DNA of 64,000 nt from Cornus controversa (Eukaryota > Streptophyta > Magnoliopsida > Cornales > Cornaceae): positions 61,856,533-61,920,532 of the forward strand of contig CM048845.1 in assembly GCA_026545225.1 (NCBI GenBank). Reading direction: 5' to 3'. The notes under the pieces are model-generated. The model saw only the letters and a program-made list of their open reading frames with translations. It ran no database searches and was not told the DNA's origin. The translations under genes and the position numbers were made by a program. Of the stretch, positions 46,852-59,863 are shown in pieces. The first letter of the stretch is position 1. Every line of letters begins with the position of its first letter.

Positions 46852-47230
46852 TGATCCAATTAAAAAAATATCAAAAATATTAAAAATTGGAGACAATGAT
46901 AAGATTCAGAAAGGATAATTGTGTAATTTTAAAAGAAAATTATTCACTTGTGAAGTTAAGATTAGAAATATTATTTCTTTTAAAATAAAAGAGCAAACCT
47001 AAAAAAAGAAGAGTGCTTTCAAGATAAGAGTACAAACAAAAAAAAAAGAAGCGTATGAATATCGTCGAAAGAAGAAGGTGGTCCAAGAATGAAGATATGA
47101 AACTCTATTCATTTCCGTGAGGGCAATATCTGAGATAAATGGACATGATAGTAATTAAAAAGAGATATGATAGTAAATTAGTTAAAATACTTTATTTTTT
47201 CTCCTTTAACTTTTTCAAATATAAAAACAA

Positions 47231-47381
47231 GTTATAGGCACATAATCTTGGAGAATAAGTAAACTTAGGAGAAATAAATTCTAATCCTAAATAATTTAGA
47301 ATAAAGTGTAAGAAACCTATGTAGTTTAAGAAAAGATATATAATCTAACTGCAGATATAATATAAAATATATAATCTAACA
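47231..47381 (-). mobile_element. Partial LTR-like copy at the start of unit C
   Basis: Twin of 28042-28192, ending TATAATCTAACA. Confidence 0.55.
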
Positions 47382-48550
47382 AAGTCCAAATTGAATCTTA
47401 AATGAATCGAGCCTGAACTATATATGAATAATTCGGTTCATTTGGAGCAGTACGAATGACTCCTCCAACCACTACTAATATTTCTCGTATGTATACCTAT
47501 AATACTAGGATATACTGTATAATATCTCTTTCTTTGTTTAGGGTTGTGTTGAGCGTGAAATAAGGCATTGTATGATAACGTGGGGCTACGGGCCGGTCAA
47601 GATGTGGGCCCAAGTTCACCTAAGTAAGAATGTTCTGACTCAGGTGCTTCACATTTACACGTAAACGCGTAGAGCTCCTTTCACTAGGGATCACTATGAG
47701 ACATTAGATCATTTCACCATCATTTTCAAGTCGTCTATGCACTTGAAACGATCTTTTTCTGACCCTCAAGAATAATTTATACAAGCATTCAGAACTAACT
47801 ATATAGATAAAGACCATATATATAGATATATATATAAAGACCAATACGTGTGTGTACATGGGTAAATACACATGCACATTTCATCTTTTGTTTTGAAAAA
47901 TTACACAAACCCACGTTAGCGTGGATGTTTGCACGACACAAGTGGTGGCTTGTACAAGTTTCCACACAAATATGTAATTTTCAACGAACTAATATGTACT
48001 GTATATAATTTTGTGTTGCTCCATAATAAGATATGATTTTCTATATTTGTTTCACTAAGTAAAATTTCTACCCATAAATCTCACTTTTGTCACTCTATAA
48101 TAAGACTTTGAAAATTAAAATCTATCTTACATTGTCTTGTTCTAGACACTATCACGTTCAAAGTATGCATACAACACAAATAATTAGAACTAGACCTACA
48201 TGATTTCCTTCCACTTGGGGAAAAATACGAGAGAAAAGTCAGTATTAATGCAAATTGAAAAGTCATTTTTGTAACCTTGCAGGAAATTTCTTTCAATTTC
48301 TTAATGTTTCCCTTTCAACTTTTCTTTCTCGAGAAAATTTTGCAAAACGACAAAGAGAGCCATTTTCATTGGCAATTAATGGGCCCAATTTGAGTATACG
48401 CATTACGAGTCTTGATAGCGGTATTGACATTGAAATATGAACCTTTACCTGTAATTAATTTTGATATCATGTCAACATTTTTTTTTAAAAAAGAAAAAAA
48501 TTTGACATTTGAATAAATGTGTTACTATATGTAATTTTCATCAAACTAAT

Positions 48551-48757
48551 TGTTAGAAAAATAGAAGATTGTATTGATTTAATTGAATTCAATACATGAA
48601 TGCCTATTTATAGACATATAATATTAGAGGTTAAGTAAACTTAGAAGACAAGAAATCGTATTCTAAAATGGTTTAGGAGAAGTGTAAGAAATCTATCTGA
48701 TTTAGGAAAAGATCTATAATCTAACACCAAATATAATACGAAATATATAATCTAACA
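48551..48757 (-). mobile_element. Solo-LTR-like element in the promoter of copy C
   Basis: Twin of 29355-29561, bounded by TGTTAG and CTAACA. Confidence 0.65.
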
Positions 48758-49408
48758 GTTCCTGAAAACTCAAGGTGAGTATATGAAGCCAACTTGAGTT
48801 TGGAGGCAAAATCTTAAATGCGGCACACGAAAGCAATCTAGTGATATTACCGACTGTGGTTGCGAATACATACAAAGAAATTGCAAAAAAGTGGCTCGGT
48901 AGACAAATGAAGCTCGTTGGAGCGACGAAAAAATTGAAAACGGTTCGCCGAAGCGAAAATTGATTTGAAAATCAGAAAAAAATTGTTAAAATCATCGACT
49001 TTGACACACAGATGTTATGAATTGTGAAAGCAATATGATACAATAATAGAGATAAAGAAAAATAATTTTATTTATTGAATTGATATATGAATTCAACGTC
49101 TTCTTGTTCGCACCGCACGGAACAAGATAGCACTCTCTTACTTTTCGTCTCACGCCACCCGAGAAAATGCACCTGATGTTTTTCCTTGTTCCTCATCCTA
49201 ATGTCACACGTTCTTACACTGTTACCTTTTTATTACCCAACATTCGTTCCCTCTGTCATTGTCCTAACAAATAAGCCATTTCTTTATTAGTCGTTATTGG
49301 CTCCTTGGTCCTACTCATTAACTCAAATAGAGAAAAAAATATGTGCAGTCCTTTTCAGATTATAAATTGTGGAAAATAACCCCTTTTCCAGCTAACTAAC
49401 ATATAGAT

Positions 49409-49455
49409 AATAAGAGAAGGGTTCAACATATATATATATTGAACCCTTCTCTTAT

Positions 49456-49456
<1 letters not shown>
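49409..49456. promoter_or_regulatory. Perfect palindrome in the copy C promoter
   Basis: The arm AATAAGAGAAGGGTTCAA and its exact complement enclose an AT loop. Copy A' keeps only the left arm (25663 onward), where an AT tract has replaced the rest. Confidence 0.65.
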
Positions 49457-49488
<32 letters not shown>

Positions 49489-49579
49489 TAGTGTGCCATA
49501 TGTATGTTACATATTACGGGTACTTATATAGAAGAAGTGTTCAATCCGAGTTGTGATTACGCATAGAGAGCGCGCATAT

Positions 49580-52500
49580 ATGGATAGAGGACTCTACGAG
49601 GCTTCACTGAGTGGGAGCGTACCCACATTAAACCAATTGATTGAAAAAGATGAACTCATTCTTGATAGAGCTTCGGTCACATGCTTCCATGAAACTCCTT
49701 TGCATATAGCAGCCATGCGTGGCCACGTAGACTTCACACATGTGCTTCTGAGCCAAAAGCCCAAACTGGCTAGTGAATTAGACTCACTCGGACACTCACC
49801 TCTTCACTTCGCTTCCGCAGAGGGTCATGTTGAGATAGTACGCGAGTTGCTATGCATAAATAGTGATGTTTGTCATGCTCGTGATCAAGATGGGAGGACT
49901 CCTCTCCACATGGCGGCGATGAAAGGTCGAGTTGGAGTTTTAGAAGAATTGACTCAGAGTCGACCTATCAGAGACTAGGTCGAGGAGAGACACTGTTGCA
50001 CTTGTGTGTTAGGTACCATCGTTTGGAGGCTTTGAAGTATTTGGTGGAATTCATAAGCAACAAATCTAAAGAGTTTGTCAACTCTAAAGACTACGATGGC
50101 AACACCATATTGCATCTAGCTGCAATTTTCAAACAGATGGAGGTATGTATTCGATTTGTTGGAAAATAATTGACTTTCTTAAAAATTAATTTTTTTTTTC
50201 CTATGTATGGTTTTTTAAACGAACATATTTTTACTTTGTATGTTCTTTTAAAACTGAGTATGCTTTTACCTTCAGATCCGCTTGGTTTGGTTAGAAGGAA
50301 ATAACAACAAAGGAAACGAAAAGAAAGGAATATTTTTAATATTCTAAGTGTTACAAGAAAGTTTTTACTTTCATGATAAAGTTACGTAAACTTCCAATTA
50401 TGTCTACTTTTTTATCTCTACAAAATAGAATATGTTTATGCATAACTTTTGATAAGAATAGTATAATAATCTATATATCTTTCTCTAGATGTCCCACAAA
50501 ATTATTGATTTAAATTCTTATTTTGGTTTTTTTTGGGAAAAAAAAATAAAAATATTTATTCAATATAAATTTATTTAGACCTTATATCATATTTAATAAA
50601 AATAGGAAAAATTTAATCAGGTATTTAGGTAAATTTATAAGAAAATTTTAATCGGGTAAATTACACTGACCTCTCCTGAGGTTTAGTCCGTATACACTGA
50701 CGTTCCCTCTTGTTTACCATATTACACTAACATCTCTTGAGATTTGAATACGAGATAACATAAATCACTCTTTCATTAATGGTTACCCCACTCAATGGCG
50801 AAAAATTATGATGTGAGCAATTTGTATATTTTAAATTCAAGTTCTACCCTTGAAAAATATGTAAAGATGTAATTATCGCTATGAAATCACATGAAATACT
50901 GAAATACATTTTTTTAACTAAATAAAGTTTACAAAATTATTCCCTTCTTCTTCTTATCATTTCAAAAAGTCCAAAATTGATCTCCAATGAAGGTTACTGA
51001 TGATAATTTCTAGTTGCAATAGAAAGAAGTGATAAGATATATTTTTCTCTCTTCTTTTTTCTTTTCACTAACACCCTCTCCCTACTTTCTCTCTTTTCAT
51101 TTAATTCAATCAAGAGGGATCGTAAAATTAGAGAGTTTAATTGTGTGGTTTGGCTTCAATAGAACATATATGTGATTTCAAAATTGGGTTTCGAGGAATT
51201 AGGATTAAATTATTTGAATTAAAAATTCTGGGTTCAGTTTATGTAATAAAATTTTCTTTTAAATTCTTTTTTTACATTTGTAAAAGTCACAGTACAAAAG
51301 TTCGTTATTTTGATTACACACACACACACGCTAGTACTATACAAAATTACAGAGCCAAGTAGCCAACATATATATAAAAGCTAGTAGCTAGTCAACTCGT
51401 TTATGCTTTTCAATTCACGGCCACATCTCTAAAAAACTATTGTTGTTCTTTGGTTACATGCATAAATACAAATCCATTTCAATTCATGGATTTGTTTGTT
51501 AAATTTGCGAATAGCAAACTCTTCACTTATTTATTTAAACTACAATTGGATTTAAGTTGTCAAAAATATTTTATTTTTCATTAATTTTAGATTTTATTTT
51601 CTAAATGAACTGTTGAGCTAACTGGTGTGGCTAATGGCGGTAGAGCGAAAAAAGAAGGGTGAACAGACGTTGGAATACAATTGGATAATTTTGTCTTTTC
51701 GCTTTGCTTTGTTTATGAACTAAAATAATATTAAAAAAAAATAAGACAAAAAAATAATTTTGTTACTTCCGTTAAAAGCATCTACCTAATAACTCTGACA
51801 AGGGAGGCCAGCGTAATTTGACAAATAAGAGAGGATATCATTGTTTATTGACTAAATCTCAGAAGAGGTCAGTGTAATTTACTTGAAGGAAATAACATAA
51901 AAGAAAACAAAGAAAATGTATATTTTTAACATTTTGAGTGTTACAAGAAGGTTTTAATTTTAGGAAAAAGTTACTTAAACTTACAATTATGTTTACCTTT
52001 TTTATTTCTATAAAATAGAATGTGTTTATGCATAACTTTTGATAAGAATAGTACAATTTCTATATCTCTCTCTAGATGTCCCACAAAATTATTTATTTAA
52101 ATTCTTATTTTGGTTTATTTTTTTAAAAAAACTAAAAATATTTAACCAATATAAATTTATTTAGACCTTATATCATATTTAATAAAAATAAGAAAAGTTT
52201 AATCAGGTAAACTATTATATATTCTTATAATTATCCAAACCATAAAAGATAACTTTCTCAATTTTTCTAAAAAAATTTGATACCAATCAAATGCATGCTA
52301 GAAAATTGATTTTTCTTTCATTCACTTTCACTATCAATTTTCATTTAACCAAACAGACACTAAATGCATTATCTTTGTATGCTTTTATATAATTTGTAAA
52401 ACTTGAGAATTCAGTGCACTACCCCGTCAATAGGAGGGTGGAAATGATTCCACAAGGAATGGGATCCACTATCTGTTCGATCTACACCCCCTATGTGAGT

Positions 52501-53408
52501 AATCTCCACCTTTCCCTTTGCACCAGTGGACAGGAAACATTGAAATTTGTATATTCAATTTTAAAAACTTATTATGCAGGATTTTTTTTTTAGTATTATT
52601 ATTTTTTTCCTTGTTACATCATAATTTTAGTGAAGTGTTGTGCAGACCATAGAGTACTTGTTTTCTAGGGAGGAAGTGAAAGAAAATGCTAATGCCAAGA
52701 ATGTGAACGGTTTTACAGCTCTGGATGTTTTAGATCACTGTCCAAGAGATGTAAAAGTGATGGAAATCAGAGAATTTCTTCTGGAAGTGGGTGTTCAGAG
52801 AGCAATTAATCATGGAAATGTTAGTATATCAGTACCACCTAGTAGTACTGAAGTAGTAATTGGTGGAAGTTGTATGAGTTTTCTCAAGAAAGTCAGGCGA
52901 TTTATATGTGTGATTTGGAAGAAGTATCTTAAAACTAACAACGAATGGTTGGAAGAGGCGCGTGGTAATTTAATGATTGTCGTGACTGTGACAGCAAGCA
53001 TGTCTTTCCAAGCAGGAGTCAATCCACCGGGAAGTGTTTGGCAAGACTATGCTGAAAAGAACACAAATGCAATTCCTGGAATAGCTATTATGGATGGCAC
53101 AGGTGATTTCGAATTATTTAAAATATATAATACGGTGTCTTTAGTGGCTTCTCTGAGCATCATTCTTCTTATGATAAGTGGATTTCCTCTCACCAATAAA
53201 CTTTCGATGTACATTCATGGCACTTGCGTATCTACATTCAATATCTATGGTAACCTACAGTACATGGGATGTGACAATCAGGATGCTTAGGAGAATAGTT
53301 TTCGTGGGGATGGGGTTGTGCGGGATTATCATTGTGATTCACTCCATAAATATTTTGGTGTGGGTGGTGAAGAAGTCGCGCAAGTTTCTAATTCGTAAAA
53401 CCCAGTAG
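49580..53408 (+). pseudogene. BDA1-like ankyrin/PGG protein, copy C (frameshifted)
   Basis: Same two-exon layout as B: exon 1 49580-50142, a 2,503-bp intron (GTATGT donor, TGTGCAG acceptor), exon 2 52646-53408. A 10-bp deletion at about 49965 (after TQSRP) shifts the frame and gives TAG at 49976-49978, leaving a 132-residue ankyrin stub. In exon 2 a 32-bp deletion at 53210 removes part of the third membrane segment and shifts the frame again. A deletion near 53400 removes the basic tail before the final TAG. Exon 2 is otherwise open and encodes the PGG region (NLMIVVTVTASMSF, NPPG). The promoter, TATA motif and palindrome are intact, so it could still be transcribed. Confidence 0.9.
50656..51882. 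mobile_element. TIR DNA transposon (MULE-like) in the copy C intron
   Basis: Twin of 31465-32689. Ends are GTAAATTACACTGACC and its complement. On either side lie two copies of a ~340-bp intron segment (50296-50640 and 51885-52222, both starting GAAGGAAATAACA). Confidence 0.75.
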
Positions 53409-53932
53409 TGGGTGAATCCTGATAGTTGAATCCAGGTATTATACAAGTATATATTTTGTTGTTATGTATGCACTTCTCTTTTTATAGTATTAATTGTTTG
53501 TTGACTGAATCTTATTTATGAAAGAGAAGACCTAAGAGATCAGAAGATTAATCACTCAAGTTAAAGTTTAATTTTAATATAGAGTTAAACTTAATTAGTT
53601 GTAATTCATATTACAAGATCATGTTGCGATTCATGGAATGTGTGTATATAATTGATACAAACCTTCGGAGGGTCAAGTTCAAATTTATAGAGGCTTAATA
53701 CTTAATAGTGGCCCACTTAAGTAAGATTTTTCAAAAAATTTGGAAGGTCGTGACCCACTGGTTCCTTAAGGAGTCGGCCACTGAATGTAGATAGAACACT
53801 TTATTAATTTGGTCACTGCACATTCAAACTATTAGATGCAAAACACGCTTGGCAATTACATAATTAAGAGCTCACCACAGAATATAAGCTTATTATTGTT
53901 ATGTAATTTTGTATAAAAATTCATGTTATGAA

Positions 53933-54939
53933 CATGGCCGGCTCAACATAATTTGAGTTCTTAGGCGAACATTATAAAAGTGGTATTTTAATATTTAATA
54001 TATTAATATCGAATAATAATTAATAATGCTTATTTAAAAATTATGTTTCTTGCTTTTTGAGATACAAAATTATTAATTACTTTCTTTGTATTCAAGTTTT
54101 GCGAAAATTATAAAAGTGGCATTTTAATATTTAATATATTATTCTTTTCTACAATTCTTACCTAAATTTTTTGTTGTTTGATTATTAGGGTTAACAAAAT
54201 TATCAAGAGCTCTTTTTTGAGATTGAATTAGTTTTTTTTTTCTTTTTAAGTTTTTTATATCTTGATTCATACTTTCTAATAGATATATTCTCATATTCAA
54301 TAACATAAATAGCAATGATTTCAAACAAAATATACAATTTTATGATAACAAAAAATAATAAGATTACAAAATAATTTAAGTTAAATAACAATAGAACCTG
54401 GCCTTAAAAGAATCCGATCTAATTCTCCCAAAATTCTTCAATTATTTTGTAACTAATAGCTTGAAAGCACCAATAAATTTATGGTTGTAATGAGTGGAGA
54501 AAAGAAATATGTTGCAATGAAAGACGGAGAGAGGAGAGAGGTGGAAATTGGAGAGTATGTGAGAGAATAGAAAAGATAAAGGTTGCAATGATAGAAGAGG
54601 AAAAAAGTCAAATATGTGTGGAGTAAAGAAAAAAATAAGATAAAATTAATAAGAGATGGAAAGTTTTACAATTTTTTATTTTTTGAAATTATGGGTTAGT
54701 GTAATGAGCATTACAACATTAAGAGTTAGTTTATATTAAATACAACATGTCGGCGGCTGTAATGAGGAGAGACAGATATTTTTTTAGGAAATTGCCAAAT
54801 TGGTTGGGGTCTAATAAAAATAGGAAAAAAATTAAAGATTCTAATAATAGTAGATTAAAAAAATTTATAATATAAGGAAAAAATTAATTTTGGGGCCTTA
54901 AGCGATCGCCTAAGTCGCCTAGGAGTCCAGTCGGCCTTG
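53933..54939. mobile_element. hAT-type non-autonomous transposon in unit C
   Basis: Twin of 34170-35194, between GTTATGAA at 53925-53932 and 54940-54947. Ends are CATGGCCGGCTC and GGCCTTG. Confidence 0.85.
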
Positions 54940-54947
54940 GTTATGAA

Positions 54948-56520
54948 AGTCAGTTCATGTACCATATATCTATTAGTACAATACTACATTAGTGGATAGG
55001 TGTCACCGGTCTAGAATTTGTGTGCAGCGACATGGCTCATGTGGCAACTTTGGGCACCTACGTCCTAGGACTTAGTCTTACACGTCCTGCCTTCCATAGA
55101 TCACATGCTGATTTGTTTCGGCCTGTTTTGGCCTCATTAGGAGAACAATTCTAGTTTCCATCTAGTATGTGCAGTGATGGCCAACTCCCTTCTTCATAGT
55201 CAAGTCCTTAACTAGTGACAAGCTCCCCAAACTAAATTAGGTTGAATTGCCTAACTCTGAAGTGACACCCACATATGTCCCTGCACGCCCTTTCTCTAGG
55301 ACCACTCTCAGCCCTCTGCATCTCATGCCATCCAATATGTGATTCCACTTTGTTGTCATGACGGATCGAAAAACCCGTCTACAATAGGGGTTTGGGGTTT
55401 CACGTGTACCTTAACCAATTCCACTAGATTTTAGTTAAAAATAAATAAATCTATAAATAAACAAATAAATGAATAAATAAAATAAGAAAATAAAATAAAA
55501 TACAAGTAATCTGTTTCATGTTTGTCATTCTTTTTATTATTTAAACTATTGTATATTGTTAAAATTTATTGTAGGTAACATGTTCGTGGATTTAGAGTTT
55601 GATTAATTTCTTAGGACATATGCAATAACTTTTGTTTATAAAATTTTGAAAATGTTTGCATTAAAGTACTCCTGAGATGATGTGTGTTAGAAATTAATTA
55701 AGAATGCTTCCACACACAACATTTGTATGGAAGTTGGAGGCAATGAAGCTAGAAATTAGCTGCTTCCATGCAAGACCTATTTCATAGGTCTGCCCAGGTA
55801 GGATGAGAGTTGACCCACCAGTGATAGCTTCAGGTCTACTCTATGTTATGTTTAGGTAGCGCGAACTCTTTCGATGACAACTTTAGATTCGTCTTATCTG
55901 CAAAAATGCTCGTTAAAGGAGTTTTGTATTACATTATATTCACAACGTGCATCATGTGATGCTTTTTTTAGACTATTTGTGATAATCTCTTCATATTATA
56001 TTGTTCACGTACGTTTAAATTATCCTTGCTTGAGTTGATCAACACACTAAAGTAATGTCGTAGAAAATAGAATAATATATTTAGTACCTTTAAATTGTTC
56101 ATAATTTCTCTCACCAAGTCCAATTTATTATAATGATAATGCATGTTACATAACGTAAACATTTAACCCTATATAAATTAAGAACTTGTATATTAATTTT
56201 GAGTACTCGGTTGTGTAGCTTATTCTACTCTTAATATTTTTCAAGTTGATTTAGAGAAGAAGTACTGATGACGTTGGTGATTGATTTTCTCAATTTCAGT
56301 TGTATCATTTTCATCTGTTTATTTCATTTACTTTGATTAGAGGAATGTGAAAAACTTACTATGACATTCATTTCCCTCTCTTTTAAGTTATGAAAGAGGT
56401 GTTTGGGATGTTTTCCGGTCTCCAAGTTATTATCAATTATCAAATTTATTTTTAATTATTATATTATTTATTGAGCATATGGGAAATTGTGTTAAAGCAT
56501 GCCTTAGACTAAATGATTTA
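54948..56520. other. Unit C 3' flank, no gene
   Basis: Collinear with 35203-36880 of unit B. No coding region is recognised. Confidence 0.6.
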
Positions 56521-58009
56521 TGATGTGATTTCAATTCTACTTAACCACTCGCAATAGAACGAGTCCTCGTAGGACAGGGCTATATAGAGGGTGTCGAACC
56601 TCAAGGACTTGCAAAGTTGAATTGTTATGTTACTTAGTATTTAAACTAATTCTAAAATAATTGGAAAACAATTGTTGATATATTATATTGAACTTGGTTG
56701 AGAAAATCAAAGCTATTTGTAAATATATTTTACAAAATTTAATCAGGAAGAGAAAGTTCTGGGAATTGATTTCACCACTAACCCTCTAACAATGACAATT
56801 GCACTAATTTGGGATGTTTAATCTATGCATTCAAAAGAGAATGGCTACAAGCCCAATTCAATTCTATCAAGAAAATTCATTCAACATTCAATTAAGCATA
56901 ACTCGTCTTCACTTAGCATGGCCTTTACATCTAACTAACTAATGATGTGATATCTTTGCTTAATATGAATTATCAAAAATCTAAATTGAACGATATGTGA
57001 AAACTATTGTATAACATGTCTTAACAAAATCATAGAAATTGAAAAGAACCAAACCCTAATCATTGCAAATTTGAATTCATTTTACAAGAATAAGAATAAA
57101 TGTGCAATGAATCAATACATTCAATTTAAAACTAACAGCACAGCTATTGTTTATGTCTCAGTTATATAATCAATGCATAAAATAAATAATCCCCAAATTA
57201 ATATACAATTTAAAACATTGAAAGACAGGTTAGGGTTACGTCACTTCCCTGGAATAGTATTTAGCCACTCATGATCGGATGTCCAAGCATGAACGATGAT
57301 GAAATCGCCATCTTGTCCATATCGTCACGAATCGCCTCTGTATTTCTCTCCGTGTTTCTCTCCTCCAGAACACCCTAATTTTCTTCCTTTTCCTCGTTCT
57401 TATTTTGCAAAACAAAATCAACGGGATACCTGACCTCCCCAAAGTGGCAAGTGCGCATAAGAAAATGGCACTTGCGCCTCACAAAGTGGCATTTGTGCCC
57501 AAAAAGTGGCAGCTGTGCAAATAGGGCAGAAAGTAGCTGAAAAAGTTCGTTTCAGGAAATTTTTGTGAAATATGAAATTGTATAGAATTGAATTTCCTTC
57601 AACCTATATAGAGTTTGGGTCGTTTTGACAATCATGTACGGAGTTATGGTCTAAATAACAAAATGGGTTCAGAACTTTTTAGGCCTGAATTGGCCTAATC
57701 TTCAATACAAATAGGCCCGTGCTCCTTTTCTTCATATAAATTCATTTCCAGCCCATTTCTTCAGTCCATTTAGTTTGACATATCTCTTATGAGTCAAGCT
57801 TCAGTGATAACTAAATGAGCACCATTTGTAGCCCGATTTCACCATTATTAATCAGAATTACCCTTAATCACCTGAAATCATAAAAAGATTAAAATTATTA
57901 ATAAAAACATGAAAGAAATATTACTAAGACACTAATTTATATAATTTTAGGGATATTGAATACGCAATATTCATTGCATATCAATTTAAAACCATATTAA
58001 TAAAAGACC
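56521..58009 (-). repeat. 3' LTR of the gypsy element (inner limit approximate)
   Basis: The minus-strand end ...GAAATCACATCA closes at 56521. Just inside lies GGACTCG and AGTCCTTGAGGTTCGACACC, a typical gypsy LTR end. The inner limit is a guess based on a TG after a purine-rich TTTTTGGGG near 58010. It includes about 1.4 kb of AT-rich noncoding sequence with (AAAGTGGCA)-like short repeats at about 57440-57520. Confidence 0.5.
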
Positions 58010-58186
58010 ATACCCCAAAAATAGAATATAAACATATCCAAATAAAGTTTACAAAAATTCCTAAACTAAGTAGCAACACAACTAAAAAGCTATGGAACTC
58101 TAAAATCAACTGGCAAGGTTGCCTCCTAGGAGTGCTAAGTTTAACATCTTCAGCCTGACACAAAGGAGATAGTACCCCCAAAGAGA

Positions 58187-59336
58187 TCAATTTAGATAAA
58201 CTGGATCGACGAGGAGAACGTCTTCAATTTCACGAGCCTCCAACTCAAGAAAAGGCTTTAGACGTTGAGCATTAACTTTGAATAACTTTCCATTTTTTGG
58301 ATCTTGAACCTTAATAGCACCATGACTAGAAACTTGGTGGACATAGTATGGACCAGAACATTGTGACCTCAATTTCCCAGGAAACAATTCAAGATGAGAG
58401 TTATATAGAAAAACCTTCTGTCCTGGGGAGAAATTTTTTCTCATAATTTGTTTGTCATGTTCCAATTTGGTCTTAGCTTTATAAATCCTTGAACTCTCGT
58501 AGGCATCATTTTTGATTTCCTCCAACTTATCGAGTTGAAGTGACTTACGCTCTTCGGCTTTATCATAATTAAACTTCATAGCCTTAATAGCCCAATAAGC
58601 ATGATGTTCGAGTTCGACAGGCAAGTGACATGCTTTGCCATAGACCAAGCGATATGGAGACATTCCTATAGGAGTCATATAAGTAGTACGATATGCCCAC
58701 AAAGCATCTTGGAGGCAGAGACTCTAGTCCTTCCTTGTGGGGTTAACCATTTTTTCTAAGATATGTTTGATCTCCCTATTGGATACCTCAACCTTACCAT
58801 TGGTTTGTGGGTGATAATTAGATAGGGCCACCTTGTGGGTGATCCCATATTTAGACATTAAGTTTGCAACGACTTTGTTGCAAAAATGGGAACCATTTTC
58901 ACTAATTATGGCTCGAGGTACACCAAATCTAAGCAAAAAAGTTTTTCAAGAAATTCACCACAACTATATGGTTTACTATCTTGGTGGCTAATGCTTCTAC
59001 CCATTTGGACACATAATCAACAACAAGAAGGATATAGATATACCCAAATGAGGAGGGAAAGGGTCTCATGAAGTCAATACCCTAAACATCAAATATTTCG
59101 ACAACTAGAATTGATTGTTAGGTCCACTCATTACGCCTGGTAATCTTACCTAATAGTTGGCATATAGGACAAGCGAGACAGTAGGTATGAATGTCCTTAA
59201 AAAGGGTGGACCAATAAAATCCCAACTGCAAGATTTTTGCAGTGGTCCTTTTAGAGCTAAAATGGCCACCACATGCCTGATCATGACAAAATGAAATGAC
59301 AGACTCTTGGTCTTCCTCGGGAACACACCTACGGAT
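58187..59336 (-). pseudogene. Gypsy integrase (zinc-binding, core and C-terminal parts), decayed
   Basis: Minus strand. The HHCC zinc-binding part (SFCHDQACGGHF, then CLACPICQ) is at 59118-59336. The core follows with VDYVSKW and [14 protein letters not shown], where the usual catalytic Asp of SDNGSHF is Glu, then [18 protein letters not shown] (58724-58936). The end, from [20 protein letters not shown] and [19 protein letters not shown] to [14 protein letters not shown], reaches 58187. A stop replaces Trp in the IFDVWGIDF block (about 59080), and frame changes separate the pieces. The enzyme is dead. Confidence 0.85.
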
Positions 59337-59827
59337 TAGGGGTGCACAAAAATCCATCTAAACCGTAAAACCAAACCGGACCGGACCGGACAATTCGATC
59401 TAATTTTTTCGCGGTCCGGTTCGGTCACGGTTCTAAAATTTTGGAACTGTTAAATAACGGTTCGGTTACGATTTTAGGTCCCTTAGGACTGGACCGTTAG
59501 TGTATATATATATATATATAATATAAATATAAAATATAAAATATATTATACCTAATATTATACTTATACAGTTATACAACTTATAGTCATGTATCCTTAT
59601 TCATTTTATCAGATTGGCTTTCAAAAACAGGCCGCATTAGAGCTAGGGTTCCTCTAGATCTATTTCTCCGATCTCTCATCTCTTTGCCTCTCACCTCTCT
59701 CTCTCTCTTTGTATCTCACGATTCTCATATCTTGGCTCTCTCTGTCCAATCTCAAGAAGGCACTTCAGTACTTCACGGTTCACGCACCACGAAGTCGTCA
59801 TCATCGTTCTTAGTTGAGGTAAAAGCT

Positions 59828-59863
<36 letters not shown>

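Larger units (their letters stand above)
47136..56520. repeat. Segmental duplication unit C
   Basis: Collinear with unit B from 27948 to about 36875, including the promoter LTRs, the palindrome, the gene, the intron element and the hAT element. The similarity ends at 56520, where a gypsy LTR begins. Confidence 0.88.
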
